This document shows, in pieces, positions 34,662-43,657 of a stretch of 64,000 nucleotides of DNA (positions are counted from its first letter, which is position 1; every line of letters starts with the position of its first letter). The DNA comes from Clostridiales bacterium (GTDB taxonomy: Bacteria; Bacillota; Clostridia; Saccharofermentanales; Saccharofermentanaceae). A program made the translations under genes and the position numbers. The DNA lies in the NCBI GenBank assembly GCA_017478485.1, contig JAFVDI010000020.1:110956-174955 (forward strand). The letters run 5' to 3'. The notes below the pieces were generated by a model. That model saw nothing but the letters and a program-made list of their open reading frames with translations. It was not told the DNA's origin and made no database searches.

Positions 34662-34688
34662 TTGATAATCAAACTATTGGTTTGTCAA
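34661..34688. promoter_or_regulatory. FabT-like operator of the fatty acid operon
   Basis: TTTGATAATCAAA (34661-34673) is a perfect 6-1-6 palindrome and matches the FabT (MarR family) site known from streptococci, TTTGATTATCAAA, at 12 of 13 bases. A second, shorter dyad, TTTGTCAAA (34681-34689), follows. Both lie over the -10 end and start of transcription, where bound repressor would block the operon. No MarR gene is in the window. Confidence 0.7.
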
Positions 34689-34713
34689 AGTATTTGTATG
34701 GAAGGAAATCCAA

Positions 34714-35688
34714 ATGACCGGAAAAATAATCGGTTTAGGTTCATATCTGCCCGCAAAGGTCCTGACCAACGACGATCTGTCTAAGATGGTCGACACAAAC
34801 GACGAGTGGATCACCGAGAGAACGGGAATCAAGGAAAGAAGAATTTCCGATCCTCTGAACGACAAGCCTTCACAGATGGTGGTCAAAGCTGCCCGTCAGG
34901 CTGTTGAGGACGCGGGGATCGACCCTAAGGACATCGATCTCATAATTACCGCCACAACGACGTCGGATCTTATGTTTCCGACGCTTTCCTGCGTTATCCA
35001 CAAGGAACTCGGCGTAAGCGAGGAGTGCGGAACGTTTGACGTTAACTCCGCATGCCCGGGCTGGATCGCTGCATATAATGCGGCACAGGGCTTCATCGAG
35101 GGAGGCAACGCAAAGCTTGCGCTCATCGCAGGCGTTGAGTGCACATCCAACTTCGTTAACTGGGAAGACAGGGGCCAGTGCATTCTTTTCGGAGATGGTG
35201 CAGGCGCTGCGGTCCTCAAGGCAGAGGAAGGCAAGCCGAATCAGTTCATTATGAGATCTTCAGGCGTGAGAAAAGACTGCCTGCACTGCGACAATGCAAT
35301 GCAGCCTGCCCGCATGAACGAGGAAGGTTTTAAGGAACTCACCAAGTTCAACATGGATGGCCGTGAGGTATTCAAGTTTGCTGTAACTGAAGTTCCGAAG
35401 ATCATCAGAGACCTTTCGGCAAAATACGGTTTTGAGCTTGAAGACATTGACTGGTTCGTACTGCACCAGGCAAACGCCAGGATTATTGAGGCAACTGCAA
35501 AGAAACTCAAGGTGAGCCTCGACAAGTTCCCGATGAACATCATGAGAACAGGTAACACATCTTCTGCGAGCATTCCGGTGCTCCTCAAAGAGATGAAGGA
35601 TAAAGGACAGCTCAAGAGAGGCATGAAGCTCATTTTCGCAAGCTTCGGAGGCGGCCTCACATGGGATGCCAACTACATAGAATACTGA
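34714..35688 (+). CDS. fabH: 3-oxoacyl-ACP synthase III
   Basis: 324 residues, standard length. Catalytic Cys114 (NSACPGW), His in VLHQANARI and Asn in RTGNTSSASIP make the KAS III triad. It condenses an acyl-CoA primer with malonyl-ACP to start fatty acid synthesis. It is the first gene of a nine-gene fatty acid operon, behind a strong promoter with a FabT-like operator. The usual phenylalanine after the active Cys-Ala-Gly is replaced (CPGW), which might change primer choice; this is inference. Confidence 0.95.
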   Translation: MTGKIIGLGSYLPAKVLTNDDLSKMVDTNDEWITERTGIKERRISDPLNDKPSQMVVKAARQAVEDAGIDPKDIDLIITATTTSDLMFPTLSCVIHKELGVSEECGTFDVNSACPGWIAAYNAAQGFIEGGNAKLALIAGVECTSNFVNWEDRGQCILFGDGAGAAVLKAEEGKPNQFIMRSSGVRKDCLHCDNAMQPARMNEEGFKELTKFNMDGREVFKFAVTEVPKIIRDLSAKYGFELEDIDWFVLHQANARIIEATAKKLKVSLDKFPMNIMRTGNTSSASIPVLLKEMKDKGQLKRGMKLIFASFGGGLTWDANYIEY

Positions 35689-35709
35689 TCTAGGTAAAGG
35701 AGATTGAGC

Positions 35710-36642
35710 ATGACCAGAATAACTGATCTTATCGGAATCAAATACCCCATCTTCCAGGGCGGAATGGCCTGGGTAGCAGACTGGCATATCGCAGCTGCAG
35801 TAAGCAACGCAGGCGGACTCGGCATCATCGGTGTCGGCGGCGCTGACGAGAACTGGCTCAGAGAGCAGATCAAGCTCTGCCGCGAGGCTACGGACAAGCC
35901 GTTCGGCGTAAACCTCATGCTCATGAATCCCAGAGCACCAGAGATCGCAAAGGTGATCGCTGAGGAAAAGGTTAAGGTAGTTACCACAGGTGCAGGTTCA
36001 CCTGAGAAATACATGGAAATGTGGAAGGAAGCAGGCATCATCGTCGTTCCCGTAACGGCAGGCGTTGCTCTTGCAAAGAGAATGGAGCAGTGTGGTGCTG
36101 ATGCTGTCATCGCAGAAGGTACAGAGTCAGGCGGACACATCGGCGAAGCTACTACAATGACTCTTGTTCCTCAGGTAGTCGATGCGGTATCCATCCCCGT
36201 TATCGCAGCAGGCGGTATCGCTGACGGCAGAGGCGTTGCAGCAGCTTTCATGCTCGGTGCTGAAGGCGTACAGTGCGGAACGATTTTCTGTGCATGCGAC
36301 GAAGTAAACGTTCACCAGAACTATAAGGACATGGTCGTCAAGGCAAAGGACAACTCCACAAGAGTTACCGGCAGATCCTACGGCCATCCCGTAAGACAGA
36401 TCAGAAACGCTCTTTCCAACAAGTATCTTGAGATGGAGCAGAGCGGCGTGACCTTCGAGGAGCTCGAGGGACTTACAGTAGGAAGTCTCCGTAAGGCTGT
36501 TGTCGAGGGCGATACAAAGCAGGGTACATTCATGGCAGGCCAGATCGCAGGACTCATCAAGGAAGTAAGACCTGCAAAGGTCATCATCGAATCAATGTTC
36601 GAAGAGGCTGACAAGCTCCTCGGAAGAAAGCTGGAAGCATAA
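35710..36642 (+). CDS. fabK: Enoyl-ACP reductase II
   Basis: 310 residues of the FMN-dependent FabK/nitronate monooxygenase family: YPIFQGGMAWVAD at the start, NAGGLGIIG, EGTESGGHIGE and VIAAGGIADGRG. In this operon context it is FabK, which reduces trans-2-enoyl-ACP in place of FabI. AGGAGA lies 9 nt before ATG 35710; a TTG six nt upstream is less likely. Its stop overlaps the fabD start by one base. Confidence 0.94.
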   Translation: MTRITDLIGIKYPIFQGGMAWVADWHIAAAVSNAGGLGIIGVGGADENWLREQIKLCREATDKPFGVNLMLMNPRAPEIAKVIAEEKVKVVTTGAGSPEKYMEMWKEAGIIVVPVTAGVALAKRMEQCGADAVIAEGTESGGHIGEATTMTLVPQVVDAVSIPVIAAGGIADGRGVAAAFMLGAEGVQCGTIFCACDEVNVHQNYKDMVVKAKDNSTRVTGRSYGHPVRQIRNALSNKYLEMEQSGVTFEELEGLTVGSLRKAVVEGDTKQGTFMAGQIAGLIKEVRPAKVIIESMFEEADKLLGRKLEA

Positions 36643-37559
36643 TGAAGATAGCTTTTTGTTATCCGGGACAGGGCGTCCAGCAGATAGGCATGGCAGAAGG
36701 CTTTGTCAAAGCTGATGCAAAGTATGCTGACATGATCACCGCTGCATCGAAGGCGGCAGATCTCGACATGAACAAGCTTCTTTTCGAGCCAAATGAAGAC
36801 ATCAACATCACTGAATATACGCAGCCTGCGTTAGTTACGGCATGCTGCATCATCACTGACGCACTCGTATCGGCCGGCTATAAGCCTGAAGTCACGGCAG
36901 GTCTTTCCTTGGGCGAATACTGCAGCCTCTATGCAGCAGGCGCTTTGAGTTTCGAGGATGCTGTAAGACTTACAAGGATCAGGGGAAGGCTCATGTCTTC
37001 CGAGGTTCCCGCAGGCGAAGGTTCAATGGCTGCAATCATCGGCCTTGATAAGGAAGCCGTTGAAAGCGTTACAAACACCATCGAAGGCGTTTGGCCCGCA
37101 AACTTCAACTGCCCCGGACAGATCGTCATCACGGGCAAAAAGGAAGCAGTTGCAGAGGCAATGCCCAGGCTCAAGGATGCAGGCGCAATAAAGGTCGTTG
37201 AACTCAATGTATCCGGACCTTTCCATTCACCTCTTCTCAAGGGCGCCGGCGAGAAGCTCGGCAAAGAGCTTGAGAACGTTGAATTAGGCGACCTCAAGAT
37301 CCCTTACTACGCAAACGTAAATGCTTCAAAGGTTACCGATAAGGCGCAGATCAAAGAGCTCCTGAAAGAGCAGGTATATAGCCCCGTAAGGTGGGAGCAG
37401 ACGCTTTACGAGCTCGAAAAAGAAGGCGTAGATACGATCATCGAAGTCGGTCCCGGAAGGACCATTGCGGGATTCGTAAGAAAGACTGTTCCGTCGATAA
37501 AAGTAATCGGTGTATCCACACCCGAAGACATAGAGAAATTATCCGAAAAACTCGGTTGA
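36642..37559 (+). CDS. fabD: Malonyl-CoA:ACP transacylase
   Basis: 305 residues. PGQGVQQIGM at the N-terminus, nucleophile Ser89 in GLSLGEY, a conserved Arg in RIRGRLM and the catalytic His in GPFHSPLL. It loads malonyl groups on ACP. Start codon shares the last base of the fabK stop (TAATG), so it is translationally coupled. Confidence 0.95.
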   Translation: MKIAFCYPGQGVQQIGMAEGFVKADAKYADMITAASKAADLDMNKLLFEPNEDINITEYTQPALVTACCIITDALVSAGYKPEVTAGLSLGEYCSLYAAGALSFEDAVRLTRIRGRLMSSEVPAGEGSMAAIIGLDKEAVESVTNTIEGVWPANFNCPGQIVITGKKEAVAEAMPRLKDAGAIKVVELNVSGPFHSPLLKGAGEKLGKELENVELGDLKIPYYANVNASKVTDKAQIKELLKEQVYSPVRWEQTLYELEKEGVDTIIEVGPGRTIAGFVRKTVPSIKVIGVSTPEDIEKLSEKLG

Positions 37560-37576
37560 TCAAGGAGGATCAGATA

Positions 37577-38323
37577 ATGGCAGAGAATACAGGAAAGACA
37601 GCAATCGTAACGGGCGCATCAAGAGGCATCGGCCTTGCGATCGCAAAGAAGCTCGCAAAGAGCGGATACAACATCGCAGTAGTTGACGCATGCGACCTCG
37701 AAAAGAGCGAAGACGCAGTTAAGGAAGTCAAGGCACTCGGTGTCGATGCAAAGGCATATCAGTGCAACGTTGCTGATTTCGCTGCTGTTGAACAGACAGT
37801 CAAGCAGATCAACGAAGACTTCGGCGGTATCTACATCCTCGTTAACAACGCAGGAATCACGAGAGACGGTCTCCTCATCAAGATGACCGAGGAGAATTTT
37901 GATGCGGTAATCAACGTCAACCTCAAGGGTACGTTCAACTTTATCAAGCACGTTTCACCCATCATGATGAAGAAGAGGGAAGGAAGAGTCGTAAGCATTT
38001 CTTCCATCGTCGGCATCGAGGGTCAGGCGGGACAGGTCAACTACTCCGCTTCAAAGGCAGGCGTAATCGGCATCACAAAGTCCTGCGCAAGGGAGTTCGC
38101 TTCAAGGAACATTACGTTCAATGCGATCGCTCCTGGATATGTTGAGACTCCCATGACTGCCGTTCTCACAGACAAGCAGAAGGAAGCCATCTTCGAGATG
38201 ATCCCTCTCAAGAGATACGGTCAGCCTGAGGACATCGCCAATGCCGTTAACTTCCTCTGCTCTGAGGATGCTTCCTACATCACAGGCCAGATCCTTTCCG
38301 TCGACGGCGGCATGCACATGTAA
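37577..38323 (+). CDS. fabG: 3-oxoacyl-ACP reductase
   Basis: 248 residues. GASRGIG, NNAG, SISSIVG, YSASK (Tyr-Lys) and PGYVETPM are all in place. It reduces 3-oxoacyl-ACP with NADPH. The start is set by AAGGAGG 9 nt before ATG 37577; the open frame continues upstream into fabD but is a shadow there. It is the housekeeping copy, distinct from the FabG-like gene at 32906. Confidence 0.95.
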   Translation: MAENTGKTAIVTGASRGIGLAIAKKLAKSGYNIAVVDACDLEKSEDAVKEVKALGVDAKAYQCNVADFAAVEQTVKQINEDFGGIYILVNNAGITRDGLLIKMTEENFDAVINVNLKGTFNFIKHVSPIMMKKREGRVVSISSIVGIEGQAGQVNYSASKAGVIGITKSCAREFASRNITFNAIAPGYVETPMTAVLTDKQKEAIFEMIPLKRYGQPEDIANAVNFLCSEDASYITGQILSVDGGMHM

Positions 38324-38365
38324 TCAAGCCTTTGGGCAATCGAATAAAGTTTGGAGAATAAGCAA

Positions 38366-39595
38366 ATGGCAAACAGAGTCGTAGTAACCGGTATGGGTGC
38401 GATTACACCTCTCGGAAACACAGTTGAGTCTTTCTGGGAAGGTATCAAGAAGGGAAAGGCAGCTACAGCGCCGATCACCAAGTTCGATGCAAGCGGCCTT
38501 AAGGTCAAGCTCGCATGCGAAGTTAAGGATTTCGATCCGCTGAACTACATGGACTTCAAGACAATGAAGCGCATGGAGCCCTTTGCGCATTATGCTGTGG
38601 CAGCTGCAAAGGAAGCTATCGACCAGGCAGGTCTTGATATGACAAAAGAAGATCCTTACAGGGTCGGCGTCATAGTCAGTTCCGGAATCGGTTCCATGCA
38701 GGCTCACGAAAGAGAGCAGGCAAGGCTCGAAAAGTCGGGCAAGATCGCTCCGATGTACATCCCGATGATGATCGCAAACATGGCATCTGCAAACATCGCG
38801 ATCCAGTACGGAATGAAGGGCATCAACACATGCGTCGTTACGGCATGCGCAACAGGACTTCACTCTGCAGGCGACGCTTTCAAGGCAGTTAAGTACGGCG
38901 ATGCCGACGTAATGATTGCAGGCGGATGCGAAGCTGCTGTCTGCAAATCAGGAATTCAGGGATTTGCCGCTCTCACGGCTCTTTCTACCAACGAGGATCC
39001 CGAGACTGCATCAAGACCTTTCGACAAGGACAGAGACGGCTTCGTCATCGGCGAAGGCGCAGGCGTTCTCATTTTGGAGAGCCTTGAGCATGCCCAGGCA
39101 AGAGGCGCAAACATCCTTGCAGAGATCGTAGGATACGGCGCAACATGCGACGCGTTCCACATCACATCACCTGCTGAGGACGGATCAGGTGCGGGCGAAG
39201 CAATGATCATCGCCATGAAGGAGGCAGGCATCATGCCCTCACAGATGGATTACATCAATGCTCACGGAACATCCACGCATCACAACGATCTTTTCGAGAC
39301 ACGTGCAATGAAGTACGCGTTCAAGGAAGACATCAAGAACATCGCGATCAACTCCACTAAATCCATGATCGGACATGCTTTGGGCGGTGCAGGCGGCATC
39401 GAGCTCATCACATGCGTCAAGGCCATTCAGGACGGATATGTTCACGTTACTGCAGGCTCGAAAGAGACTGACGGCGAGATGGATCTCGATTACACATTCA
39501 ATGAGCCTAAGAACCGCGACATCACATATGCAATGACGAATAACCTGGGCTTCGGCGGACATAACGCTTCAATGATCGTCAAGAAATTTGTTTAA
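38366..39595 (+). CDS. fabF: 3-oxoacyl-ACP synthase II
   Basis: 409 residues. Active Cys161 in TACATGLHS, NAHGTSTHHND with His, KSMIGHALGGAG with Lys and His. It performs the main elongation condensations. GGAG lies about 10 nt before ATG 38366; an in-frame TTG 15 nt upstream overlaps that site. Compare the fused KS/CLF at 30626, which shares the fold but has a second, dead half. Confidence 0.95.
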   Translation: MANRVVVTGMGAITPLGNTVESFWEGIKKGKAATAPITKFDASGLKVKLACEVKDFDPLNYMDFKTMKRMEPFAHYAVAAAKEAIDQAGLDMTKEDPYRVGVIVSSGIGSMQAHEREQARLEKSGKIAPMYIPMMIANMASANIAIQYGMKGINTCVVTACATGLHSAGDAFKAVKYGDADVMIAGGCEAAVCKSGIQGFAALTALSTNEDPETASRPFDKDRDGFVIGEGAGVLILESLEHAQARGANILAEIVGYGATCDAFHITSPAEDGSGAGEAMIIAMKEAGIMPSQMDYINAHGTSTHHNDLFETRAMKYAFKEDIKNIAINSTKSMIGHALGGAGGIELITCVKAIQDGYVHVTAGSKETDGEMDLDYTFNEPKNRDITYAMTNNLGFGGHNASMIVKKFV

Positions 39596-39614
39596 GTAAG
39601 GGAGGACGGACCAA

Positions 39615-40121
39615 ATGGCAGATAAGAATTCACGCACGGGTCTTTCGCTCGAAGAGATGACCGCCCTTATCAAAGCTGTTTCCGAATCAAACATCGACAG
39701 CTTCGATTACAAGGAAGGCGAGTTCTCGATCACGCTTCACACAGGCAGGAGCGGCATCCTGACATCCGCTGCAAACGCAGCCGGAGCAGGCGCTTTCTCG
39801 GGCGTTTCGATGGCTGATCTCAACAAGGCAATGTCCTTTGCTGCAGACGCTTCAAGCGGTGATTCCGAAGAGGATGAGGACGATGACGCATTCATCATCA
39901 AGTCACCTCTCGTAGGCACTTTCTATGCTGCGCCCGCAGCTGACGCAAAGCCTTTCGTAAAGATCGGCGACCGCGTAAAGAAGGGCCAGGTCCTTGCCAT
40001 CGTTGAGGCAATGAAGATGATGAACGAGATCGAGTCTGACTGTGACGGCACGATCTCTGAGATAATGGTAACGAACGGTTCCCCCGTTGAATACGGTCAG
40101 CCGCTTTTCAGAATAAGCTAA
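39615..40121 (+). CDS. accB: Biotin carboxyl carrier protein of acetyl-CoA carboxylase
   Basis: 168 residues. The biotinyl domain at the C-terminus has the EAMKMMNEI motif with biotinylated Lys134 and the thumb region [18 protein letters not shown] Ser/Ala/acidic linker (residues ~50-92) precedes it. It carries CO2 between AccC and AccDA. It sits between fabF and fabZ as in other Clostridia. Confidence 0.95.
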   Translation: MADKNSRTGLSLEEMTALIKAVSESNIDSFDYKEGEFSITLHTGRSGILTSAANAAGAGAFSGVSMADLNKAMSFAADASSGDSEEDEDDDAFIIKSPLVGTFYAAPAADAKPFVKIGDRVKKGQVLAIVEAMKMMNEIESDCDGTISEIMVTNGSPVEYGQPLFRIS

Positions 40122-40140
40122 TTTAAAAGGAGACAGATTC

Positions 40141-40590
40141 ATGGCTAATTCACTCGACACAACAGGCATCATGAAGATCATTCCGCACAGACATCCTTTC
40201 CTCCTCATTGACAGAGTTGAGGATTTCGTGCCCGGCGAATATGCCATCGCTTATAAGAATTTCACATACGACGAATATTTCTTCAGAGGACATTTCCCTG
40301 AATATCCGATCGTTCCGGGCGTCATCACCGTTGAGGCTCTTGCTCAGACAGGCGCGGTCAGCATCCTTTCAAAGGAAGAGTTCAAGGGCAGGATCGCTCT
40401 TTTCGCAGGCGTTGACAAGTGCAAGTTCAAGGGCTCCGTCGTTCCGGGTGACCAGGTAAGACTTGAGACAAGGATCACCGCAATGAAGAACACATTCGGT
40501 ATCGGCGAGGCAGTCGCTACCGTTAACGGCAACGTCGTAGTCAAGGCTACACTCAAGTTTGCGATCCTCCCCAAGGGTGCAGAAGTCTGA
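40141..40590 (+). CDS. fabZ: 3-hydroxyacyl-ACP dehydratase
   Basis: 149 residues, hot-dog fold. HRHPFLLIDRV at the start, catalytic His51 in RGHFPEYPIVPG and Glu65 in TVEALAQT. It dehydrates 3-hydroxyacyl-ACP. AAAGGAGA precedes the ATG. No FabN or FabA isomerase is in this operon, so how unsaturated chains are made is not visible. Confidence 0.95.
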   Translation: MANSLDTTGIMKIIPHRHPFLLIDRVEDFVPGEYAIAYKNFTYDEYFFRGHFPEYPIVPGVITVEALAQTGAVSILSKEEFKGRIALFAGVDKCKFKGSVVPGDQVRLETRITAMKNTFGIGEAVATVNGNVVVKATLKFAILPKGAEV

Positions 40591-40602
40591 TAAGGCGAGA
40601 TT

Positions 40603-41946
40603 ATGATAAAGAAAGTCCTGATAGCAAACAGAGGCGAGATAGCGGTACGCATCATCAGAGCGTGCCGTGAGATGGGCATTCAGACTGTCGCGGTCTGTTC
40701 CGAGGCTGACAGAAATGCCCTTCATGCAATGCTCGCGGACCAGACGATATGCATCGGTCCCGCTCCCTCATCAGAGAGCTATCTGAATATCAACCGCATC
40801 ATCAGCGCAACGATGACATCGGGTGCTGACGCTATTCATCCGGGCTTCGGATTCCTTTCCGAGGATTCGAGGTTTGCGAGGATCTGCGAGCGCTGCAACA
40901 TCACGTTCATCGGTCCTTCCTCAGAGATGATCGCAGCTTCGGGCAACAAGGCCCAGGCCAAGAAGACCATGATGGACGCGGGCGTTCCGACGATCCCGGG
41001 AAGCGCTGAAGCCGCAAGGACTGTCGAAGACGGCTTAAGGCTTGCAGAAGTCGCGACATACCCTGTCATGATCAAGGCTGCATTGGGCGGCGGCGGAAAA
41101 GGCATGAGAGTTGCAAGGACAAAGGACGTTTTCCAGCAGGCTTTCCTTACCGCGCAGCAGGAGGCAAAGAATGCTTTCGGCGACGGTTCAATGTATATCG
41201 AGCACTATGTCGAGCACCCCAAGCACATCGAGGTGCAGATACTTGCAGACAAGTTCGGCAATGTCGTTTCTTTGGGAGAGCGTGACTGTTCGATCCAGAG
41301 AAATCATCAGAAGCTCGTTGAAGAGACTCCCTGCGAGACACTCTCGGAAGAGAAGCGCAAGGAGATCTGTGAAGCGGCAGTCAAGGCTGCAAAAGCAGTA
41401 AATTACGAGAACGCGGGAACTGTCGAGTTCCTCCTCGAGCCCTCCGGAAATTTCTATTTCATGGAGATGAACACGAGGATCCAGGTCGAGCATCCGATCA
41501 CCGAATGGGTCACGGGGATCGATCTCATCAAGGAGCAGATCAAGATCGCTTCGGGCGAGAAGCTCGGTTTCACGCAGAAAGACGTTCAGATCAAGGGTCA
41601 CTCCATCGAAGTGCGCATCAACGCAGAAGATGCTGAGCACAAGTTCAGACCGTGTCCCGGAAAGATCGAACTGGCGTACCTTCCGGGCGGCCAGGGAGTC
41701 AGGATCGATTCCGCGGTATACAGCGGCCTTGAGATCCCTCCGTTCTATGATTCAATGCTCGCAAAGCTTTCCGTATGGGCACCCACACGTGAGGAAGCGA
41801 TCAAGAAGGCACAGTCCGCTCTGGGCGAAGTCATTATCACCGGTATCAAGACAAACATCGATTACCAGTACGGCATAATCACGAGTCCTGAATTTGTCAG
41901 CGGAAATACAGACATCGATTTTATCGAAAAGTTCTCGAGGAAATGA
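40603..41946 (+). CDS. accC: Biotin carboxylase of acetyl-CoA carboxylase
   Basis: 447 residues. ATP-grasp features: LIANRGEIAVRIIRA at the start, the glycine loop GGGGKGMR, EVQILAD, ERDCSIQRNHQK, and EMNTRIQVEHP with catalytic Glu and Arg. It carboxylates biotin on AccB with bicarbonate and ATP. It is 12 nt after fabZ. Confidence 0.96.
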   Translation: MIKKVLIANRGEIAVRIIRACREMGIQTVAVCSEADRNALHAMLADQTICIGPAPSSESYLNINRIISATMTSGADAIHPGFGFLSEDSRFARICERCNITFIGPSSEMIAASGNKAQAKKTMMDAGVPTIPGSAEAARTVEDGLRLAEVATYPVMIKAALGGGGKGMRVARTKDVFQQAFLTAQQEAKNAFGDGSMYIEHYVEHPKHIEVQILADKFGNVVSLGERDCSIQRNHQKLVEETPCETLSEEKRKEICEAAVKAAKAVNYENAGTVEFLLEPSGNFYFMEMNTRIQVEHPITEWVTGIDLIKEQIKIASGEKLGFTQKDVQIKGHSIEVRINAEDAEHKFRPCPGKIELAYLPGGQGVRIDSAVYSGLEIPPFYDSMLAKLSVWAPTREEAIKKAQSALGEVIITGIKTNIDYQYGIITSPEFVSGNTDIDFIEKFSRK

Positions 41947-41962
41947 TCCGGGGTAACTCAAG

Positions 41963-43657
41963 ATGGAATTAAGATATTTATTCAAGAAGACCAAGTCCGT
42001 TCCCGGCTCGGAAAACCGGAAAAACGAAGATCAGGGACCTCAGACACCGCAGGGCCTTTTCCACAAGTGCACCAAGTGCGGTGAAACGATCTTCTCTGAG
42101 GAACTCAAGAGAAATCTTTTCGTATGCCCGCAGTGCGGCGGTTATTTCCGCATGTACGCCGGAACCAGGATCGACAGCATCCTGGATGACGGCTCGTTCG
42201 AGGAATGGGACAGCGACATCAAGGAACTTAACCCGCTCGGAACTCCCGGCTACGAGGACAAGCTCGAAAGACTGCGCGAAAAGACATCGCTCGATGAAGC
42301 AGTCGTTACCGGCAAGGGTCTTGTAAACGGATATCCCGTATGTCTGGGCGTCATGGACTGCCGTTTTATGATGGCTTCCATGGGAAGCGTCGTAGGCGAA
42401 AAGATCACCAGGATGTTCGAGCGCGCGACAGAAGAAAAGCTCCCCGTTATCATCTTCACCGCTTCAGGCGGAGCGAGGATGCAGGAGGGCATCATTTCCC
42501 TGATGCAGATGGCAAAGACTTCCGCTGCGATCAAGAGACATTCCGATGCGGGACTTCTTTACGTTACGGTACTGACCGATCCCACAACGGGCGGCGTTAC
42601 CGCCAGCTTTGCGATGCTCGGAGACATTATCCTCGCAGAACCCGGTGCTTTGATCGGATTTGCAGGACCCAGGGTCATCGAGCAGACGATCGGACAGAAG
42701 CTCCCCGAGGGCTTCCAGCGTTCCGAGTTCCTTCTCGAGCACGGTTTTGTAGATGACATCGTCACAAGATCCGACATGAAGGATCATCTTACGGATATTC
42801 TCAAATTCCACGCCGACAAAGGCTCATTCAAGCCTGAAAAGACCGGAAAGATCAAGATTTCCAAGCGTTCGGGCAAACTCACTCCCTGGGATAAGGTAAT
42901 GATCTCCCGCGGCAAGGACAGACCCGTTGCCGAGGATTACATCAAAGAGCTTTTCCCTGATTTCATCGAATTCCACGGTGACAGGTTCGTCAATGACGAC
43001 AAGGCCGTAATGGGCGGGATCGCTACATTTGCGGGCAAGGCAGTCACTGTCATAGCAGAGTCGAAAGGCCACGATACAAAAGAAAACATCGACCGCAATT
43101 TCGGAATGCCGTCACCTGACGGATACCGCAAAGCTCTGCGTCTCATGAAGCAGGCCGAGAAGTTCGGACGTCCCGTCATCTGTTTTGTTGATACTCCGGG
43201 CGCATACTGCGGACTTGAAGCTGAGGAGAGGGGACAGGGCGAAGCGATCGCCAGAAATCTCTACGAGATGTCTTCTTTAAAGGTCCCCGTACTCTCGATC
43301 ATAATCAGCGAGGCAGGTTCCGGCGGAGCACTGGCTGTCGCCGTTTCAGACGAAGTCTGGATGTTCGAGAACGCCATCTACGCGATCCTTTCACCCGAGG
43401 GCTATGCAAGCATCCTCTGGAAGGATTCAAAGCGCGCATCCGAGGCAGCAGCGGAGATGAAGCTGACGGCAGAAGACATGAAAGAGAAAAAGATCGTCGA
43501 AAAGATCATTGCAGAGCCTGAAGATCTCTGCAAAGATAATATAGAGACCGTCGTTGCACAGCTCAGGGAAGGCATCTCCGGATTCATTGGAAACAACCTG
43601 GACTTTGACGGTGAGGAACTCGCGAAAAAGAGGTACGACAGATACCGGAGCTACTGA
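41963..43657 (+). CDS. accDA: Acetyl-CoA carboxylase carboxyltransferase, fused beta and alpha subunits
   Basis: 564 residues in one chain. Residues 1-285 are AccD with a zinc ribbon (Cys36, 39, 55, 58) and [12 protein letters not shown]. Residues ~290-564 are Acc[36 protein letters not shown] and [10 protein letters not shown]. Together they transfer CO2 from carboxybiotin to acetyl-CoA, making malonyl-CoA. In most bacteria the subunits are separate; fused forms occur in some Clostridia. The stop overlaps the start of the glycosidase gene (TGATG). Confidence 0.95.
   Translation: MELRYLFKKTKSVPGSENRKNEDQGPQTPQGLFHKCTKCGETIFSEELKRNLFVCPQCGGYFRMYAGTRIDSILDDGSFEEWDSDIKELNPLGTPGYEDKLERLREKTSLDEAVVTGKGLVNGYPVCLGVMDCRFMMASMGSVVGEKITRMFERATEEKLPVIIFTASGGARMQEGIISLMQMAKTSAAIKRHSDAGLLYVTVLTDPTTGGVTASFAMLGDIILAEPGALIGFAGPRVIEQTIGQKLPEGFQRSEFLLEHGFVDDIVTRSDMKDHLTDILKFHADKGSFKPEKTGKIKISKRSGKLTPWDKVMISRGKDRPVAEDYIKELFPDFIEFHGDRFVNDDKAVMGGIATFAGKAVTVIAESKGHDTKENIDRNFGMPSPDGYRKALRLMKQAEKFGRPVICFVDTPGAYCGLEAEERGQGEAIARNLYEMSSLKVPVLSIIISEAGSGGALAVAVSDEVWMFENAIYAILSPEGYASILWKDSKRASEAAAEMKLTAEDMKEKKIVEKIIAEPEDLCKDNIETVVAQLREGISGFIGNNLDFDGEELAKKRYDRYRSY

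Larger units (their letters stand above)
34390..34713. other. Intergenic region of 324 nt before fabH
   Basis: Holds two palindromic repeat units (34423-34546), then about 85 nt with nothing recognised apart from a CCCCGGGCGG tract and T-runs, then the fabH promoter and its operator (34633-34673) and a ribosome site (GGAAGGAAA) ahead of the ATG. No small ORF or RNA gene could be supported. Confidence 0.6.

Noticed and set aside
34390..34713. T-box or other riboswitch upstream of fabH
   Set aside because: No T-box sequence or specifier loop is seen; the region is explained by repeats, promoter and operator, with transcription starting only ~45 nt before fabH.
37391..37576. N-terminal extension of fabG
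   Set aside because: It overlaps fabD out of frame and is Arg-rich; AAGGAGG before ATG 37577 fixes the start.
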